Shown piece after piece: positions 26,548-34,798 of a DNA stretch of 64,000 bases. Position 1 is the stretch's first letter. Every line of letters starts with the position of its first letter. The stretch comes from Actinomycetes bacterium (lineage in GTDB: Bacteria; Actinomycetota; Thermoleophilia; Solirubrobacterales; JACPNS01). The position numbers and the translations under genes are program-made. Where the stretch lies: NCBI GenBank assembly GCA_023404495.1, contig JAEYBE010000005.1:1-64000 (forward strand). Reading direction: 5' to 3'. A model generated the notes under the pieces. That model ran no database searches, had not been told where the DNA came from, and saw only the letters and a program-made list of their open reading frames with translations.

Positions 26548-28692
26548 TCAGACGCCCGGCACAAAGCCTTGCTGCTGCAGGCGTTCTAGTTCCTTGAGCT
26601 GACGCTCGAGCTCCCGGCGCTTCTTTTCGGCCTGCTTCTTGAGCAGCGCATCGGCTTTGGCCTGGCGGGCGGCGGTCAGCAAGGCCGTCGCCTGGACGTC
26701 CAGGTGGCTGATGTAGAAGAGCGGTCCCAAGGCGTCGATCGCGCCATCGGGGTCGTTGAGCACCGTAAGCCGGAATTGAGCGAGTCGCAACCAGGTCTCG
26801 CGATTGCCCGGCTGGCGGTTGACCAGCGCGACGAGTGTCGCCTCGGCGTCCTGCTTGTCCCCGGCGTTGGCCTGGGCAGTGGCAACCAGCATGTACGCCT
26901 GCGCGGAAGTCGGGTCGAGGTCGATCGCGGAATTGCCGAGCGCGATCGCTTTCTGCGGGTCGTCCTGCGCAATGTCGAGGCCGGCGTTGACCTTGTGCAC
27001 CGCGCGCACCGGCTGGTAGACGCCATACGCGACAGCGATCCCGATCAGCGCGATCGCCGCCGCGCGGATCATCTGGGCGCGTCCGCCACTGGTTGGATGC
27101 TCGACCGCACCGGTCGCGTTTGCCTCCGAGTGGGCTGCGGGCGATCCGAGCACCCAGCCACCCGCGACCAGTCCGAAAAAGGCGACGCCGGGCAGGAACC
27201 AGACCCAGTCGAGTGCCGAATGGATCCCGAAGGCAAGGGCCGCGGTCATCAACGCGACTGAAGTCAGCCGCACCTCGTCGGCATCTTCGAGCCATCGCCA
27301 GGGTGCCCGCAGTGCCGCGCCGGCAAGCTTGAATGCCGCGACCAGCCAGGTGATCGTCAGGCCGAGCAGCGCGAGCAGGCCCATCACTCCGAGATCTGCC
27401 GCCACCTGGGGCACCATGCCGTGGGCGTGCGACGCGCTGAGCAGGTCGGGCCGGTAGGGCAAGCGGGCGACCCCGAAGGTGTCGCTGCCGGTGCCGTGCC
27501 AGGTGTGGAGCTTGAAGATCTTCCAAGACTCGCTCCAGTAGCGCCCGCGCAGTGAATTGGTCTGCGTCAGGCGCGAAGGCGAGTTGGCCGGGGCCACGGC
27601 CGAGGTCGTGAACAGGTCGCTGGCGCCATCGGAGATCGTTGAGAGACCTCGGTCGGTGCCGACGGCCAACGCGAGTGCGACGACGAACGGGCTGACCGCG
27701 AGCGCAATCAGCAGCATCTTGCCCGTCGAGCGACGCTGCGACTGGCTGAGCGGATCCGTGTGCCTGCGCTTGCGCACGGCCCAGCCGGCCGCGGTGAGCA
27801 CTGCGCTCAATGCCAAGAGCGCAAGGAACAGTTTCCAGCCGATCGCTTCACGTTCCGCCAGCGGCAGGAAATCGGTCGTGAGCGCCGCGCGGCTGTATGC
27901 CCACGCGACGACGATCCCTGAGAGCAATGCGACGATCGCGAGCCACCCGGCCCCGCGGAGCCGGCGCGGGACCAGCAGGAACCACACGGCGGCAGCCAAG
28001 AGCAGCCCGACGAGCGCGGCGCGTGACTGGCTGAGCATCAGCGCACAGACAAACAGTCCGCCTGCCGGATACGAGGCGATTTCGACCGCCCGCGACTCGC
28101 CGCGGCGCGTGCCGGCCCACAGCGAGATCACGAGGCCGATCGCCGCCACCGTTCCGACCGCATTCCAGTAGCCGAACGGCAGTCGCAGGCGAGCGACGTT
28201 GTCGGTTTCCGGATACAGGCCCGGGAAACAGCGAGAGAGCAGCGAGTAAACGACGACGATCAGCGCAGCCAGGCCGATGCCGAGCGCGACTTCTCTGGCG
28301 CGCTCCTGGTGAATCTGCGCGAGCAGGGCGATTGCCGCCAGTACACAGGTGTAGGCGACCAGTCTGAGCGCATCGAGCAGCGACTCGTTGGGGACCAGTG
28401 ACCAGCCGACCGACAGTGCGGCGACGCCGGTCAGGAGCGCCATCATCATCAGGCCCAGAGATGCGTTCAGCGGACGCGGCAGCGTGCCGTTATAGGCACA
28501 GCGGCCATAAATCGCCGTCGTGATGAGTACCGCCAGCACTTCGACCACCCCGGCTCTGGTGCCGCCGCTGTTTACTCCAACTGCGAGTGCCGCGCCCGCC
28601 AGTAGCGCCGCCGTGGTTAGCACGGTGAGCGTGGGGTTGAGCTTTCGGGCGTCGCCGACCGGCGACTCGGCGTCAGTCGCCGTCACGCTCAC
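26548..28692 (-). CDS. O-antigen ligase/polymerase-like membrane protein with TPR-like tail
   Basis: 714 residues with about a dozen membrane helices (residues 25-560) and the Wzy/WaaL-type large loop containing LRGRYWSESWKIFKLHTWHG and GSDTFGVARLPY, with SHAHGMVPQVAADLGVMG after it, typical of PF04932 proteins. The C-terminal 120 residues (QKAIALGNSAIDLDPTSAQA, then NRETWLRLAQF) look like TPR repeats followed by a Lys/Glu-rich coiled coil. It probably polymerises or attaches surface glycan outside the membrane. Its start overlaps the upstream gene by 20 bases. Confidence 0.85.
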   Translation of the reverse strand: MSVTATDAESPVGDARKLNPTLTVLTTAALLAGAALAVGVNSGGTRAGVVEVLAVLITTAIYGRCAYNGTLPRPLNASLGLMMMALLTGVAALSVGWSLVPNESLLDALRLVAYTCVLAAIALLAQIHQERAREVALGIGLAALIVVVYSLLSRCFPGLYPETDNVARLRLPFGYWNAVGTVAAIGLVISLWAGTRRGESRAVEIASYPAGGLFVCALMLSQSRAALVGLLLAAAVWFLLVPRRLRGAGWLAIVALLSGIVVAWAYSRAALTTDFLPLAEREAIGWKLFLALLALSAVLTAAGWAVRKRRHTDPLSQSQRRSTGKMLLIALAVSPFVVALALAVGTDRGLSTISDGASDLFTTSAVAPANSPSRLTQTNSLRGRYWSESWKIFKLHTWHGTGSDTFGVARLPYRPDLLSASHAHGMVPQVAADLGVMGLLALLGLTITWLVAAFKLAGAALRAPWRWLEDADEVRLTSVALMTAALAFGIHSALDWVWFLPGVAFFGLVAGGWVLGSPAAHSEANATGAVEHPTSGGRAQMIRAAAIALIGIAVAYGVYQPVRAVHKVNAGLDIAQDDPQKAIALGNSAIDLDPTSAQAYMLVATAQANAGDKQDAEATLVALVNRQPGNRETWLRLAQFRLTVLNDPDGAIDALGPLFYISHLDVQATALLTAARQAKADALLKKQAEKKRRELERQLKELERLQQQGFVPGV

Positions 28693-29269
28693 TCGAGCCC
28701 GGGAGAATCTTGGTCACGCGTGGAATCAAACCGATTCGGCCCGCCAGATCCACGGCGAGCAAGAGCACCAGTCCCGCGAGCCCGATGATCAGTGCCACCG
28801 GTGTGCCTGGTGCCGTGCTGGACGCCAGCGTCTTGCCGGCTGCCGTCTGGATCGATGGGTCGGTCGTCGACGAGAGCGGTTCCGAGGAATCGAGCTTGGT
28901 CTCCTCCTCGACCTTGGCCAGCGCCTTCTTACGCTCGCTCGGGGTCGTGAGATCCTCGACGCTGGCGTTGCGCAGCTTGGCCCGCGTTCCCTTGACTCCC
29001 TTGCCGGAGCCGGGGATGTTCTTGACCGACTTGTCGACGATCGCTTGATTGATCCTCGCGCTGCAGCTGCTGTACTCGTCGAGATCTGCCGGTACTCCTC
29101 CGAGCGCCGCTTGCAGATCGGCCTTGGAGAAACCGTCCAGCGAACTCTCGTCGCGGCAGGCTTGGTAGATCGCGCTGGCGGAAGCCATGGCAGTGCCGGT
29201 GCACAGCGAAATGGCCAGCGCCGCGGCGCCGAGCAGTGTCGCGATCTTGCGTGGCGTCGTGCTCAACAT
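28673..29269 (-). CDS. Secreted protein with C-terminal membrane anchor, unknown function
   Basis: 198 residues. A signal peptide (cleavage near TAMASA, about residue 30), a small domain with two Cys (YQACRDESSLDGFSKADL, YSSCSARINQAI) and a Ser/Thr-rich stalk come before one membrane helix (VALIIGLAGLVLLLAVDLAG, about 157-176) and a short basic tail. No LPxTG-type sorting signal precedes the helix. Its stop overlaps the polymerase start, so the two are probably co-translated; it may be an accessory of polysaccharide assembly. ATG 29269 chosen over the upstream ATG-like start at 29287; TAGCTT lies 8 bases upstream. Confidence 0.7.
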   Translation of the reverse strand: MLSTTPRKIATLLGAAALAISLCTGTAMASASAIYQACRDESSLDGFSKADLQAALGGVPADLDEYSSCSARINQAIVDKSVKNIPGSGKGVKGTRAKLRNASVEDLTTPSERKKALAKVEEETKLDSSEPLSSTTDPSIQTAAGKTLASSTAPGTPVALIIGLAGLVLLLAVDLAGRIGLIPRVTKILPGSSERDGD

Positions 29270-29331
29270 TCTCTCGCAAGCTACCAAAGGAGTTGGCGTC
29301 CTCCGGTGATCCGTGGTTACTCCAGAGTTGA

Positions 29332-29417
29332 CAAATCAGGCCGAGAAGCAGGGCCGTATTTTCAAGTAAACCTCCGCACGGGCGAAAGTTGCTGGAGCTC
29401 TGATTTGGGCTTTCGCC
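29332..29417 (+). promoter_or_regulatory. Interleaved inverted repeats in the leader of the glycosyltransferase gene
   Basis: Two perfect 8-bp complementary pairs are interleaved: CAAATCAG (29332-29339) with CTGATTTG (29400-29407), and GGCGAAAG (29381-29388) with CTTTCGCC (29410-29417). The order A-B-A'-B' permits either a pseudoknot or a switch between two stems. A TTGACA hexamer (29328-29333) overlaps the first arm, but no well-spaced -10 is seen. Confidence 0.4.
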
Positions 29418-29477
29418 GGCAGTACCCGTAGTCCGCCCGAGCTAAACCGGTCGCGTGCGATCTCTAGGATCGGCGAG

Positions 29478-30677
29478 ATGGCTGGACTCTCCGCCCACCG
29501 CGTGCTGGTGCTGCACAATCGCTACCGCATCCCGGGGGGTGAGGAGCGATTTGTCGCTCAGCTCGTCGACCTGCTGGGACGGGAGGCCGGTCATGTTGCG
29601 TTGCTTGAGCGATCGAGTCGCGATGCCGGCGCGATTCGCGCGGCAACCGGATTGCTCCGGGGCGGGCTTGATCCCGTCGCGATCGCGGAGGTCGTTCGCG
29701 ACCAGGAGATCGACGTGGTTCACGCCCACAACATCCACCCGTTGTTGGGGCATCGCGCTCTTGCCGCGGCGCGAGCGGCGGGCGCTGCCACGGTGCTGCA
29801 TCTGCACAACTACCGGCTCTTCTGCGCGATCGGCACAGCCTGGCGCGACGGCGCCGATTGCACCGAATGCGCGCCTCGCCGCACGTCGCGCGGCCTGCGG
29901 CACAACTGCCGCGGGTCGCTGCCAGAGAGCGCCGTCTACGCCGCGGCGCTCGGCCGTGGGCAGCAGATGACCTTCGATGCGGTGGACCGTTTTGCGGCGC
30001 CGGTCGCTCAGCTTGTAGACGACTTCGCCGAACTCGGATTCGAAATTCCCATCACCGTGCTCCCGAGTTGGATGGCGCCGGCGGAGTTTGCGGCCGGGTC
30101 GCAGGCTGGCCGAGGCGAGTACGCGCTGCTGGTATCGCGGCTCTCGAGCGAGAAGGGCGTGCTCACGGCAATCGCTGCCTCGGCTGAGTCGGGCGTGCCG
30201 CTGCGAATCGCCGGTGACGGACCGGACGCTCTGCGCGCACGCCGGTTGGCCGAGGAGCTCTCCGCGCCGGTCGACTTCATGGGGCGAATCGACGGCCAGG
30301 CGCTCGTGGCGGCGCGGATGGGGGCCGGATTTGCACTCGTGCCGTCGATCTGGCGCGAGGTGCTCCCCTTGTCTGCCCTTGAGTCGCTCGCTGCTGGGTT
30401 GCCGCTGGTTGTTTCGGATCGTGGCGGGCTCCCCGAGCTGACCGAGTCCGAACTCGTCGCGCCGGCGTCAGACGCGCATGCGCTGGCCCAGCTGATGTCT
30501 GAGCTGCACGCCGACCCCGAGCGTCGCCAGGCGAGCGGCGAGCGCGCACTCCTGCGAGCACGGGAGCAGTTCAGCGAGGACGCATTCGCCCCGCGGCTTG
30601 CCGCGCTCTACGGGGAAGCGATCGAGGCAAGAAAATCGGCGATGCGCTCGCCGATCTCTGCTCCGGCGTCTTCCTGA
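29478..30677 (+). CDS. Family 4 (GT-B) glycosyltransferase
   Basis: Retaining GT-B glycosyltransferase, 399 residues. Seen: N-terminal LVLHNRYRIPGGEERFV (acceptor-side Gly-rich loop), VVHAHNIHPLLG, LHNYRLFC with Cys-containing CTECAPRR, C-terminal ALLVSRLSSEKGV, RIAGDGPDA and the nucleotide-sugar motif PSIWREVLPLSALESLAAGLP with its E-x7-E. It probably adds a sugar during surface-polysaccharide synthesis. The last 70 bases overlap the convergent dehalogenase-like gene; the tail after LYGEAIEARK may be non-essential. Confidence 0.9.
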   Translation: MAGLSAHRVLVLHNRYRIPGGEERFVAQLVDLLGREAGHVALLERSSRDAGAIRAATGLLRGGLDPVAIAEVVRDQEIDVVHAHNIHPLLGHRALAAARAAGAATVLHLHNYRLFCAIGTAWRDGADCTECAPRRTSRGLRHNCRGSLPESAVYAAALGRGQQMTFDAVDRFAAPVAQLVDDFAELGFEIPITVLPSWMAPAEFAAGSQAGRGEYALLVSRLSSEKGVLTAIAASAESGVPLRIAGDGPDALRARRLAEELSAPVDFMGRIDGQALVAARMGAGFALVPSIWREVLPLSALESLAAGLPLVVSDRGGLPELTESELVAPASDAHALAQLMSELHADPERRQASGERALLRAREQFSEDAFAPRLAALYGEAIEARKSAMRSPISAPASS

Positions 30678-31507
30678 AGGAAGTGGCCGGCATCTTCGAT
30701 CGTGATCGCCTCGCCGGCATTGATGCGGGCGGCGAGCACATCGCCAAGCTTGCGCGGAAGCACCGGGTCTTTGTCGGCCCAGAGAACTAGCTTGGGCCAA
30801 CTCCCGGCGGCGAATATCTCGAGCGCCCGTAGGCCCTCGCGCGCGTCGGGGTGATCCGGGTCGGTCGGGATCATCGGTGGGAACGCGCGGGCGCCGGCTT
30901 TTGATGCCTCGTCGGGGAACGGTGCCTCGTACGCGGCGAAGACGTCGTCCGGCATCTCGCGCGCGACGGCGCCCTTGACGAGAAAGCCGATCGGAAGCTC
31001 CTCGGCGGTCGCGACGAAGTCGCGAAACGCCTGCCAGGTCTCGCTCATCTTGAAGTCGCCGGTGTTGAATCCGGTGTCCATCAGCGTGGTGCTGGCGATG
31101 CGCTCGGGGCTGTTCGCCGCCACCAGCGTGCCGATCGGTCCGCCCCAGTCGTGAAGCACGAAATGCACCTTTTGCTCGCCGAGCGAGTCGAGCAGCTCGG
31201 TGATCGCGCCGACGTGCCGCGGGTAGGTGTAGTCAGAAACTGTGGTCGGCTTGTCTGAGCGCCCAAAGCCCAGCAGGTCCGGCGCCACGCAGCGATAGCC
31301 GGCCTCGACGAGCGGCGGGATCACATGGCGCCAGAGGAAACTCCAGGAGGGCATGCCGTGCAGCAGCAGCACCAGCGGCCCCGACCCCTCGTCGATGTAG
31401 GCGACGCGCAGGCCTTCGCTGGTCTCGAAGTAGTTCGGTGCCCAGCCGAAGTCCGGCAGGTCGGCAAAGCGATCGTCCGGAGTACGAAATACCGGACCGA
31501 GCGACAT
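30608..31507 (-). CDS. Alpha/beta hydrolase, haloalkane dehalogenase (HLD-I)-like
   Basis: 299 residues. Seen: oxyanion region LLLHGMPSWSFLWR, nucleophile Asp in VLHDWGGPIG with the adjacent Trp that binds halide in dehalogenases, catalytic acid in LWADKDPVL and base His in IEDAGHFLQED. The cap segment YEAPFPDEASKAGARAFPPM closely follows the DhlA-type (HLD-I) pattern. The second halide-binding Trp of DhlA is not evident, so true dehalogenase activity is uncertain; an epoxide hydrolase is less likely because of the Asp-Trp pair. Third gene of the glmU-prs operon, 3 bases after prs. Confidence 0.85.
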   Translation of the reverse strand: MSLGPVFRTPDDRFADLPDFGWAPNYFETSEGLRVAYIDEGSGPLVLLLHGMPSWSFLWRHVIPPLVEAGYRCVAPDLLGFGRSDKPTTVSDYTYPRHVGAITELLDSLGEQKVHFVLHDWGGPIGTLVAANSPERIASTTLMDTGFNTGDFKMSETWQAFRDFVATAEELPIGFLVKGAVAREMPDDVFAAYEAPFPDEASKAGARAFPPMIPTDPDHPDAREGLRALEIFAAGSWPKLVLWADKDPVLPRKLGDVLAARINAGEAITIEDAGHFLQEDAGAEIGERIADFLASIASP

Positions 31508-31510
31508 GAC

Positions 31511-32554
31511 CTAGAAGAGCTGGTTCTCGCCGGCGAAGATTTCGCTGACGGAGTCGTCGCTGAAGATGCGGCGGATCGAGTCGGTGAGGATGTCGGCGAC
31601 CGTGATCACCTTGATCTTCTCCGGAGCACCGGGCCGCAGCGGGATCGTGTCGGTGACGACGATCTGCTCAAGCGGCGAGGCGTCGAGGTTCTCGAAGGCG
31701 TGGCCGCTCAGAACCGGGTGCGTGGCGGCGGCGATCACGCGGCTTGCGCCTTCGTCGTGCACCGTTTGCGCGGCTGCGCAGAGCGTGCCGGCGGTGTCGA
31801 TCATGTCGTCGACGAGAATCGCGGTCTTGCCCTTGACGTCACCGATCACGTAGCCGATTTCTGCGACTTGGTGTGCGGGGCGCTCCTTGTTGAGGATCGC
31901 GAGCTCGGCGCCGAGCTTCTGGGCGAACTTCTTGGCGAGCTTCACGCGACCGGCATCCGGCGAGACGACCACCAGGTCGTCGCCCATGTGCTGGTCGTTG
32001 ATGTACTGGGTGAGGATCGGCATCGCCGTCATGTGGTCGAGCGGCTTCTGGAAGAAGCCCTGGACCTGGCCAGCGTGGAGGTCCATCGAGAGCACGCGAT
32101 CGGCTCCGGCCCCCTCGATCATCTTGGCCACGAGGCGCGCAGTGATCGGCTCACGCGGCGCGGACTTCTTGTCCTGGCGCGAGTAGCCGTACCACGGGGC
32201 GACGGCGATCACGCGGTGGGCCGAGGCACCGACGGCGGCGTCGATCATCACGAGCAGCTCCATCAGCGCGTCGTTCGCGTTGATACCGGCGGCCTCGTTG
32301 CCGCAGGTCGACTGGACGATGAAGATGTCGGCGCCGCGCACAGATTCCTCGAAGCGCGCGTAGATCTCGCCGTTGGAAAAGGTCTTCAGAGTCACCGGCG
32401 AGAGGTCGACGCGCAGCCGGTCCGCAATCTTGCCCGCGAGTTCACCGGATGCACGGCCAGAGACGACCATCATGCGCTTCGCGCCGTCGGTGATCTCGGT
32501 CTTGCGCGCGCGCGTCTCGACTTCCGGCGGGTTGGTCATCGTCGTGGGCTCCAT
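31511..32554 (-). CDS. prs: Ribose-phosphate pyrophosphokinase
   Basis: Makes PRPP from ribose 5-phosphate and ATP for purine, pyrimidine, His and Trp synthesis. 347 residues. Seen: FSNGEIYARFEESVRGADIF, the flexible-loop/ATP segment VAPWYGYSRQDKKSAPREP, the metal-binding DLHAGQVQGFF, and the PRPP loop ILVDDMIDTAGTLCAAA. A second Met (residue 6) is a possible start. It follows glmU by 24 bases, the usual glmU-prs pairing of many bacteria. Confidence 0.96.
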   Translation of the reverse strand: MEPTTMTNPPEVETRARKTEITDGAKRMMVVSGRASGELAGKIADRLRVDLSPVTLKTFSNGEIYARFEESVRGADIFIVQSTCGNEAAGINANDALMELLVMIDAAVGASAHRVIAVAPWYGYSRQDKKSAPREPITARLVAKMIEGAGADRVLSMDLHAGQVQGFFQKPLDHMTAMPILTQYINDQHMGDDLVVVSPDAGRVKLAKKFAQKLGAELAILNKERPAHQVAEIGYVIGDVKGKTAILVDDMIDTAGTLCAAAQTVHDEGASRVIAAATHPVLSGHAFENLDASPLEQIVVTDTIPLRPGAPEKIKVITVADILTDSIRRIFSDDSVSEIFAGENQLF

Positions 32555-32578
32555 GACGGGGATTTCAAGCCTTCCTGC

Positions 32579-33949
32579 TCACGTCTTACGCCGCGCGTAA
32601 TCCGCGATGTTCTTCTGTCGGGAGCGGGCCACGGCGAGTGCCTCCGGATCCACGTCCCTGGTGATCACACTTCCTGCTCCAGTGTAGGCGCCGTCGCCGA
32701 CAGTGACCGGGGCGACGAGCGTTGTGTCCACTCCGGTGCGGACCCCCTTGCCGATCGTCGTGCGGTGTTTGTTCTTGCCGTCGTAGTTGGCCGTGATCGT
32801 GGCGGCGCCAAGGTTGGATCCTTCGCCGACGTCGGCGTCGCCGATGTAGGAGAGGTGGGGGACCTTTGCGCCTTCGCCGATGTGCGAGTTCTTGATCTCC
32901 ACGAACGTGCCGGCCTTGGCCCCTTCGCCGAGTTCGGCGTCGGGCCGCAGGTAGGAGAAAGGACCGACGCTCGCGTCCTTGCCGACGCGCGCCTGGACGA
33001 GATAGGAATGCAACACCGTGGCGCCGTCGTCGATTTCGCAGTGGGCGATCGTCGTCTGGGGACCGATTGTGGCGCCTTCTCCGATCGTCGTGGTGCCGCG
33101 CAGGTATGTGCCTGGCTCGATCACGGTGTCGGCGCCGATCTCGACCGCGCCGTCGATCCAGGTGGTCGACGGGTCGACGATCGTGACGCCTGCGAGTTGG
33201 TGGTCGGAGACGATGCGGGCGTTCATCAGGCGCTGGACTTCAGCGAGATCGACGCGGTCGTTGACCCCGAGCATCAGTTCAGGTGAGTCGAGCTCGAAAG
33301 CGATCACCTGCTCGCCGCGCGCCACCAGGATCGGCAGTACGTCGGGCAGGTAGTACTCGCCCTGTGCGTTGTCTGTCTTCACTTCGGCGAGCGCGGAGAA
33401 GAGCTTTTCGCGGTCGAAGGCGTAGATGCCGGCGTTGACTTCGTCGATCGCCAGCTCTTCCTCGGTGGCGTCGCCCGCCACCTTCGTTTCAGCGACGCGC
33501 TCAACCGAACCGTCCGAGCTACGCACGATCCGTCCGTAACCCTCGGGGTCCTCCAGGCGCGCGGTCACGACAACCATCGCCGCGCCGGACTGACTCTGGG
33601 CCTCGGCGAGCGCTGCGACGAAGTCCGAATCCACGAGCGGGACGTCGCCGGAGAGCACGATCACCTGGCTGGCGTCGCCGATCGCCTGCTCGGCCGACTT
33701 GATCGCGTCGCCGGTGCCGTTTGCCTCCTGTTGGGTCGCGGTGGTCGCACCCTCAGGCAAGATGTCGGCGAAGTCGTCGTCGGCTCCGGTGATGACGATC
33801 GTCTTCTCTGCTCCGGCGTGCTGCGCGGCTAGCACCGGATAGACGAGCATCGGCAGGCCGGCCACTGGGTGGCGAACCTTCGTGAGCTTTGAGAGCATGC
33901 GCGTGCCCTTGCCGCCGGCCATGATCGCCACTGCGCCTACTGCTGTCAT
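32579..33949 (-). CDS. glmU: Bifunctional GlmU (UDP-GlcNAc pyrophosphorylase / GlcN-1-P acetyltransferase)
   Basis: Last two steps of UDP-GlcNAc synthesis for the cell wall, about 456 residues. N-terminal uridyltransferase: AIMAGGKGTRMLSKLTKVRH (the usual LAAG is MAGG here), QEANGTGDAI, LSGDVPLV, and VNAGIYAFD. C-terminal left-handed beta-helix: hexapeptide repeats and acetyltransferase residues in VEIKNSHIGEGAKVPHLSY and GAATITANYDGKNKH. The start at 33949 is supported by TACGAT 7 bases upstream; the ATG at 33958 falls inside that box. Starts an operon with prs and the hydrolase. Confidence 0.96.
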   Translation of the reverse strand: MTAVGAVAIMAGGKGTRMLSKLTKVRHPVAGLPMLVYPVLAAQHAGAEKTIVITGADDDFADILPEGATTATQQEANGTGDAIKSAEQAIGDASQVIVLSGDVPLVDSDFVAALAEAQSQSGAAMVVVTARLEDPEGYGRIVRSSDGSVERVAETKVAGDATEEELAIDEVNAGIYAFDREKLFSALAEVKTDNAQGEYYLPDVLPILVARGEQVIAFELDSPELMLGVNDRVDLAEVQRLMNARIVSDHQLAGVTIVDPSTTWIDGAVEIGADTVIEPGTYLRGTTTIGEGATIGPQTTIAHCEIDDGATVLHSYLVQARVGKDASVGPFSYLRPDAELGEGAKAGTFVEIKNSHIGEGAKVPHLSYIGDADVGEGSNLGAATITANYDGKNKHRTTIGKGVRTGVDTTLVAPVTVGDGAYTGAGSVITRDVDPEALAVARSRQKNIADYARRKT

Positions 33950-33956
33950 GCGCCGC

Positions 33957-33962
33957 ATCGTA
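33957..33962 (-). promoter_or_regulatory. -10 box TACGAT for the glmU operon
   Basis: TACGAT, GCGGCGC, ATG 33949 on the minus strand; 13 bases from the divergent TAGGTT box. Confidence 0.6.
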
Positions 33963-33975
33963 CTTCGCGAGCAAG

Positions 33976-33981
33976 TAGGTT
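33976..33981 (+). promoter_or_regulatory. -10 box TAGGTT for the flavodoxin-like gene
   Basis: TAGGTT, GCCGGA, ATG 33988. Confidence 0.55.
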
Positions 33982-33987
33982 GCCGGA

Positions 33988-34722
33988 ATGAACAGCGAAA
34001 TCGACTTGGACTTCTCGGACCTCTCGGCCACCTTCATCAACTGCACACTGAAGAAGTCGCCTGATGTCTCAAACACGCAGGGCTTGATCGACATCTCGGC
34101 GTCGATCATGCAGAAGCACGGGGTGAGCGTCGACCTGATTCGGTCGATCGATCACCAGATCGCCGCCGGGGTCTACCCGGACATGCGCGAGCACGGGTGG
34201 GAGACCGATGAGTGGGTCGATCTCTGGCCGCGGGTCTTCGGCGCGGACATCCTGGTGCTCGCTGGGCCGATCTGGCTGGGCGACAACTCGTCGGAGATGA
34301 AGAAGGTGATCGAGCGGCTGTACGCGCACTCGGGCGAGCGCAACTCAGATGGCCAGTGGGCCTATTACGGGCGCGTCGGTGGCTGCCTGATCACCGGCAA
34401 CGAGGACGGCATCAAGCACTGCGCGATGAACGTGCTCTATTCGCTGCAGCACGTCGGCTACGTGATTCCGCCGCAGGCTGACGCGGGGTGGATCGGTGAG
34501 GCCGGTCCCGGCCCGTCGTACCTGGATGAAGGCTCCGGCGGACCGGAGAACGATTTCACGAACCGGAATACGACCTTCATGACCTGGAATCTGATGCACC
34601 TGGCGCGGATGCTCAAGCGCGCGGGCGGCATACCCGCCTGGGGCAACCAGGCAGCCGACTGGGAAAAAGGCGCACGCTTCGACTTCGCCGGCCCAGGTGC
34701 CGCCAACCCCGAATACCGCTAG
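33988..34722 (+). CDS. Flavodoxin/NADPH-dependent FMN reductase-like protein
   Basis: 244 residues, flavodoxin-like fold. Seen: an N-terminal strand FINCTLKKSPDVSNTQGLID where the phosphate loop of FMN is expected, ADILVLAGPIWLGDNSSEMK (second FMN loop), and RVGGCLITGNEDGIKHC followed by GYVIPPQADAGWIGEAGPG. The last 60 residues are a family-specific extension. Likely a quinone or flavin reductase; substrate unknown. Divergent from glmU; a strong hairpin follows. Confidence 0.82.
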   Translation: MNSEIDLDFSDLSATFINCTLKKSPDVSNTQGLIDISASIMQKHGVSVDLIRSIDHQIAAGVYPDMREHGWETDEWVDLWPRVFGADILVLAGPIWLGDNSSEMKKVIERLYAHSGERNSDGQWAYYGRVGGCLITGNEDGIKHCAMNVLYSLQHVGYVIPPQADAGWIGEAGPGPSYLDEGSGGPENDFTNRNTTFMTWNLMHLARMLKRAGGIPAWGNQAADWEKGARFDFAGPGAANPEYR

Positions 34723-34736
34723 AACCCCGCATCTTC

Positions 34737-34773
34737 CGACCAAGCTGTCAGACCTGGTCTGACAGCTTGGTCG
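34737..34773. terminator. Bidirectional terminator, 18-bp perfect palindrome
   Basis: CGACCAAGCTGTCAGACC pairs fully with GGTCTGACAGCTTGGTCG around a single T. It lies between convergent genes and is the most perfect hairpin in the window. The central AGACCTGGTCT also resembles a GntR/FadR-type dyad, but the location argues for termination. Confidence 0.8.
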
Positions 34774-34798
34774 CTATTTGCGGAGTTTTGGTTGGCGG

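Noticed and set aside
31325..33286. A 653-codon open frame antisense to prs and glmU
   Set aside because: It mirrors two well-supported genes, has no recognisable motif, and is the expected result of strong third-position GC bias.
34748..34762. GntR/FadR-type operator in the palindrome at 34.7 kb
   Set aside because: It lies between two stop codons of convergent genes, where no promoter is expected; a terminator explains it better.
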